Shown in pieces: positions 60,415-64,000 of a DNA stretch of 64,000 bases; the first letter of the stretch is position 1; every line of letters starts with the position of its first letter. Source of the DNA: Maribacter_C sp047345145 (GTDB taxonomy: Bacteria > Bacteroidota > Bacteroidia > Flavobacteriales > Flavobacteriaceae); NCBI RefSeq assembly GCF_047345145.1, contig NZ_JBLFER010000005.1, positions 1 through 64,000 of the forward strand. Reading direction: 5' to 3'. A program made the translations under genes and the position numbers. The notes beneath the pieces are model-generated. The model was not told where the DNA came from. It saw nothing but the letters and a program-made list of their open reading frames with translations, and made no database searches.

Positions 60415-62814
60415 ATGTTTAAAAACTATTTAAAAATCGCTTGGAGGAACCTAGTCAAAAACAAGGGTTATACCCTTATTAACGTTGGCGGACTAGCCCT
60501 AGGAATGGCGGTAACCTTAATCATTGGTCTTTGGATTCAAGATGAGCTTACGTATAACAGCTATTTCCAAAACAAAACCAAAATTGCACAGGTATTTCAA
60601 TCGCAAACCTTCAATAATGACACCGGAACAGGACCTGCTATTCCAAGACCTTTGGAAAAAGCATTACGAGAAGGTTATGGGGATAATTTCAAGCACTTAG
60701 TCATGGTTACTTGGACGAGCGATCGCTACCTAAAATATAAAGAAACCAATCTTTCAAGAACAGGTAATTGTGCTCAAAGAGAAACACCTGAGCTATTAGA
60801 TCTGCAGATTATCAAGGGTGAAAAAGATGGACTTCGTGAAATCAATTCAATTATGCTATCCGAATCCACAGCCAAAGCCCTATTTGGTGACGAAGAGCCG
60901 ATTGGAAAGACAGTTCAGGTAAGTAACCAATATGATTTGATGGTCACTAGCGTATACAAAGATATTCCGGTAAACAATTCGTTTAATGATACCGATTACC
61001 TAATCCCTTGGGAACAATATTTGGCCACCACAGAATGGGTAAGAAATGCTGAGGATAGTTGGGGTAACAATTCTTTTCAAATGTTCGTTCAAATGGCGGA
61101 TAATACGAATATGGAGAGAACAAGCGAGTCTATTCGTAATGTAAAGAAAGACTTGAACGAGGATACGGCGGAATTTAATCCGCAGATTTTCCTTTTCCCT
61201 ATGGAAGAGTGGTATCTCCGCGGGAATTTTGAAAATGGGAAACAGACGGGTGGTCGCATCAAATACGTTTGGTTATTTGGGTTTATAGGTGCTTTCGTGC
61301 TTTTGTTGGCATGTATCAACTTTATGAACCTGAGCACCGCACGATCCGAAAAAAGGAGTAAAGAAGTTGGAATTCGTAAATCAATCGGTTCTCAAAGAGG
61401 TCAATTGATTTATCAATTTTTAAGTGAATCGTTCTTGGTTGTCCTATTTGCTTTCTTCATTGCCTTAGTGATTGTATTGCTATCCCTAAACGGGTTTAAC
61501 GAGTTAGCCCGAAAAGAGATTGCCTTTCCATGGTCAAACCCAATTTTTTGGGGTATTTCTTTACTGTTTGTTCTTTTTACAGCTTTGTTAGCAGGCAGTT
61601 ATCCAGCATTATACTTGTCCTCGTTCAAACCCGTAGATGTACTCAAAGGAACTTTTAAAGCAGGCCGATATGCTGGTCTGCCAAGAAAAATACTGGTAGT
61701 AGTCCAATTTACCGTATCAGTGGCGTTCATAATTGGTACGGTCATCGTAATGCAGCAAATTAATTATGCTAAGAATAGACCTGTAGGCTATGATAAGGAG
61801 GGGTTAATACAGATTCCTACATTTAGCCAAGATTTTAATGGAAAGTACGATTTGATGCGCACGGAGTTTTTAAGTTCCAATGCCGTTGTTGAGATGTCAT
61901 CTTCCAGTAGTCCGACCACAAGAATTTGGTCTAACAGAGGAGGTTTTACATGGGAAGGAAAACCTGAAGGTTTTCAGGAAGATTTAGCTTGGACCGAAGT
62001 TTCTCCAGAATATGCAAAATCATTGAATTTAAAGATTGTTGAAGGAAGGGATTTTTCTAGAGAATTCGCTACGGATTCTTTGGGAGTGCTTATCAATGAG
62101 ACCGCCAAGAAATATTTGGGAATGCCCAACCCCGTTGGTAAATTTTTGAAAGATGATGACGAGGAAGACCCGAATCCACCACTAAAAATTATCGGTGTGG
62201 TGCAAGACATGATTACACAATCTCCCTATGAACCTGTAAAACAAGGGGTTTATGTATATGACCGATTTAATAATTCCAGCTATTATAACCTCAGATTGAA
62301 TCCGGAGAAAAGCTCCAGCGAGAATATAGCAGTTGTCGAACGGGTATTCAAAGAGCATTTTCCAGATATACCCTTTGAGTATGATTTTATAGATGACGAA
62401 TATGGGGAAAAGTTCGCGTCAGAAGAGCGTATTGGCAGCTTATCAGGAATTTTCACAGCTTTAGCTATCTTAATCAGTTGCTTAGGATTGTTTGGTCTGA
62501 CTTCTTTCGTAGCAGAACAGCGCACTAAGGAAATTGGAGTGCGCAAAGTATTGGGTGCCACCGTATTTAATGTTTGGAATATGCTCTCCAAAGACTTTTT
62601 GAAACTGGTAACGATATCATGTTTTATCGCAATACCCATATCCTATTACATCATGAACGGTTGGTTGCAAGACTATCCGTATCGTGTAATTCTCGAATGG
62701 TGGATTTTCGTCCTTGCAGTTGTTGGCGCAATGGGAGTTACGGTTTTGACGGTGAGTTTTCAAGCTATTAAAGCGGCGAAGGCGAATCCTGTGAAAAGTT
62801 TGAGAACGGAATAA
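60415..62814 (+). CDS. FtsX/MacB-like ABC permease 2
   Basis: 799 residues with the same plan: MFKNYLKIAWRNLVKNKGYTLINVGGLALGMAVTLIIGLWI, a PCD domain, FMNLSTARSEKRSKEVGIRKSIGSQRGQLIYQFLSESFLVV, and a second FtsX domain (VAEQRTKEIGVRKVLGATVFNVWNML). Paralogous to the genes at 58011 and 62882. It starts 22 bp after permease 1. Confidence 0.93.
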   Translation: MFKNYLKIAWRNLVKNKGYTLINVGGLALGMAVTLIIGLWIQDELTYNSYFQNKTKIAQVFQSQTFNNDTGTGPAIPRPLEKALREGYGDNFKHLVMVTWTSDRYLKYKETNLSRTGNCAQRETPELLDLQIIKGEKDGLREINSIMLSESTAKALFGDEEPIGKTVQVSNQYDLMVTSVYKDIPVNNSFNDTDYLIPWEQYLATTEWVRNAEDSWGNNSFQMFVQMADNTNMERTSESIRNVKKDLNEDTAEFNPQIFLFPMEEWYLRGNFENGKQTGGRIKYVWLFGFIGAFVLLLACINFMNLSTARSEKRSKEVGIRKSIGSQRGQLIYQFLSESFLVVLFAFFIALVIVLLSLNGFNELARKEIAFPWSNPIFWGISLLFVLFTALLAGSYPALYLSSFKPVDVLKGTFKAGRYAGLPRKILVVVQFTVSVAFIIGTVIVMQQINYAKNRPVGYDKEGLIQIPTFSQDFNGKYDLMRTEFLSSNAVVEMSSSSSPTTRIWSNRGGFTWEGKPEGFQEDLAWTEVSPEYAKSLNLKIVEGRDFSREFATDSLGVLINETAKKYLGMPNPVGKFLKDDDEEDPNPPLKIIGVVQDMITQSPYEPVKQGVYVYDRFNNSSYYNLRLNPEKSSSENIAVVERVFKEHFPDIPFEYDFIDDEYGEKFASEERIGSLSGIFTALAILISCLGLFGLTSFVAEQRTKEIGVRKVLGATVFNVWNMLSKDFLKLVTISCFIAIPISYYIMNGWLQDYPYRVILEWWIFVLAVVGAMGVTVLTVSFQAIKAAKANPVKSLRTE

Positions 62815-62834
62815 GAAATAACTCCGAACAAGTT

Positions 62835-62864
62835 CCCTCCCCTTGGGGGAGGGCTAGGGAGGGG
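62835..62864 (+). repeat. solo copy of the leuS DUF559-element repeat
   Basis: CCCTCCCC-TTG-GGGGAGGG is followed by CTAGGGAGGGG. The hairpin-tail unit matches the right repeat of the leuS element (28217-28246) almost base for base but has no nuclease domain beside it. It lies in the gap between permease genes 2 and 3. Confidence 0.75.
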
Positions 62865-62881
62865 TTCAAAAATCATCAATC

Positions 62882-64000
62882 ATGTTTAAAAATCACATAA
62901 AAATCGCTTGGAGAAGTCTTAAAAGACAACCCTTTTTTACGTTCTTAAATATTTTTGGGCTTGCCATCGGCATGGCCGGTGGGTTAATCATAGCACTCTA
63001 TATTCATAGTGAATTGAGCTATGATAAGATGTTCGCCGATGCGGAGCGCATTCATAGAGTAAATGCGGACATAAAGTTTGGGGGAGACGAAAGTAAATCT
63101 GCGGAAACGGCCGCTCCAATGGCTGCGGTTTTAGAAAATGACTTTTCTCAGGTGGAGATGGCTACTAGAATTAGAAACCTAGGAAGTGTTCTCATTCGAA
63201 GAAGTAGTACTAATAACAACACCAAAGAGTTAAATTCAGCCTTTGCTGATGCCAACTTCTTTGAAATGTTCGGTTTAGACTTATTGGTGGGCGATACTGA
63301 AACAGCTTTAAAAGAACCAAACACCTTAATACTCACTAAAACTGCTGCTGAAAAGCATTTTGGGGTGAACAATGCGGTTGGGCAAGAAGTATTGCTTGAT
63401 AATACAGATACATACACGGTTACGGGTGTTATAAATGATTTGCCTAAAAACTCCCTATTAAGAGACCATAGTGTTCTTATGGCCATGTCTGGTTATGAAG
63501 ATGCCCAGCAAAGTGAATGGGGCAGTCATAATTACTTTACTTTTATCAAACTCATTCCAAGTGCCCGAATTGAAGATTTTCAGGCCCCACTTCAAGGAAT
63601 TGTTGGAGATTATTTAATTCCATGGGTACAGAAGATATATCCCGGTATTACGGAAGAAAACTTTAGAGCTACAGGTAACTATGTGAATTATTACTCAATA
63701 CCGCTTACGGATATTCACTTGTATTCAGAAGCACGTTTTGAGTTAAGCGCGAACGGATCAATACAAAACATTTATATTCTTTCTTTTATCGGGCTATTCT
63801 TAATACTCTTGGCCAGTGTCAATTTCATGAACTTGTCTACCGCCTATTCCTTGAAAAGGGCAAAAGAAGTAGGTATTCGAAAAACGCTTGGGTCTAACAA
63901 ATCTGGATTGATAAGACAATTTCTTACTGAATCTGGGCTAATATCCTTTATTTCACTTATGGTTGCCGTTACAATAGCAATTGTAGCCATACCTTTCTTT
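62882..64000 (+). CDS. FtsX/MacB-like ABC permease 3 (partial, runs off right edge)
   Basis: 373 codons in the window with no stop. It begins MFKNHIKIAWRSLKRQPFFTFLNIFGLAIGMAGGLIIALYI, followed by a PCD domain and the start of the first FtsX domain (FMNLSTAYSLKRAKEVGIRKTLGSNKSGLIRQFLTESGLI). Third tandem paralogue of the cluster; further genes may follow outside. Confidence 0.92.
   Translation, partial: MFKNHIKIAWRSLKRQPFFTFLNIFGLAIGMAGGLIIALYIHSELSYDKMFADAERIHRVNADIKFGGDESKSAETAAPMAAVLENDFSQVEMATRIRNLGSVLIRRSSTNNNTKELNSAFADANFFEMFGLDLLVGDTETALKEPNTLILTKTAAEKHFGVNNAVGQEVLLDNTDTYTVTGVINDLPKNSLLRDHSVLMAMSGYEDAQQSEWGSHNYFTFIKLIPSARIEDFQAPLQGIVGDYLIPWVQKIYPGITEENFRATGNYVNYYSIPLTDIHLYSEARFELSANGSIQNIYILSFIGLFLILLASVNFMNLSTAYSLKRAKEVGIRKTLGSNKSGLIRQFLTESGLISFISLMVAVTIAIVAIPFF

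Overview
The window is AT-rich chromosomal DNA from a member of the Bacteroidota, most likely a marine Flavobacteriaceae. Evidence: many gene starts are preceded by the Bacteroidota -7 promoter box TAnnTTTG; there are proteins with type IX secretion (T9SS) sorting domains, a TonB-dependent receptor, and families largely confined to this phylum (DUF3098, DUF3127, DUF4271, DUF4296); and the gene order ftsX-DUF3098-uppP-truB is typical of the group. No rRNA, tRNA, CRISPR array, transposase, integrase or phage gene was seen. Most of the window is core chromosome, densely packed on both strands.

Layout. 1-1371: 5' tip of a leftward secreted-protein gene, a palindrome-rich gene-free stretch, a small PepSY-like secreted protein and a possible small RNA. 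1372-5197: sigma-54 response regulator and hybrid histidine kinase, convergent and overlapping. 5198-8327: TPP riboswitch leading a TonB-dependent receptor (probable thiamine-compound uptake), then a Rieske-like lipoprotein. 8380-16067: greA, HIT protein, an orphan kinase with a zinc-ribbon protein, flavin reductase, methyltransferase, DUF3127, aat, tag. 16068-21494: tetR-ABC-HlyD-TolC operon with a probable TetR operator. 21556-26865: thioredoxin-like protein, TonB-like protein, the ftsX/DUF3098/uppP/truB cluster, and a UbiA prenyltransferase. 26912-30667: leuS with a SemiSWEET gene. 30836-37193: ald, zinc metallopeptidase, Lrp/AsnC regulator, saccharopine dehydrogenase, DUF423, pckA. 37244-46779: hemD, DUF4271, glycosyltransferase, DPM synthase, pyrC, DUF4296, epimerase, tyrS, LuxE-like protein. 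46880-51520: two tiny T9SS-domain proteins, a PhoB/PhoR-like pair, trmB, LysE, ATL. 51528-64000: an NtrB/NtrC-like pair divergent from a TolC-MFP-ABC-FtsX/MacB permease cluster that runs off the right edge with its third tandem permease.

The most unusual feature is in leuS. Leucyl-tRNA synthetase carries an in-frame insertion of about 143 residues that encodes an apparently intact DUF559 (Vsr/PD-(D/E)xK-like) endonuclease domain. The insertion is bounded by inverted copies of a C/G-rich hairpin-plus-tail repeat. A solo copy of the same repeat lies between two permease genes (62835-62864), and a related palindrome is embedded in frame further along leuS. I interpret this as a nuclease-associated palindromic mobile element that can invade coding sequence in frame. 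Several other dispersed palindromes occur, including one that forms the variable stem of the TPP riboswitch.
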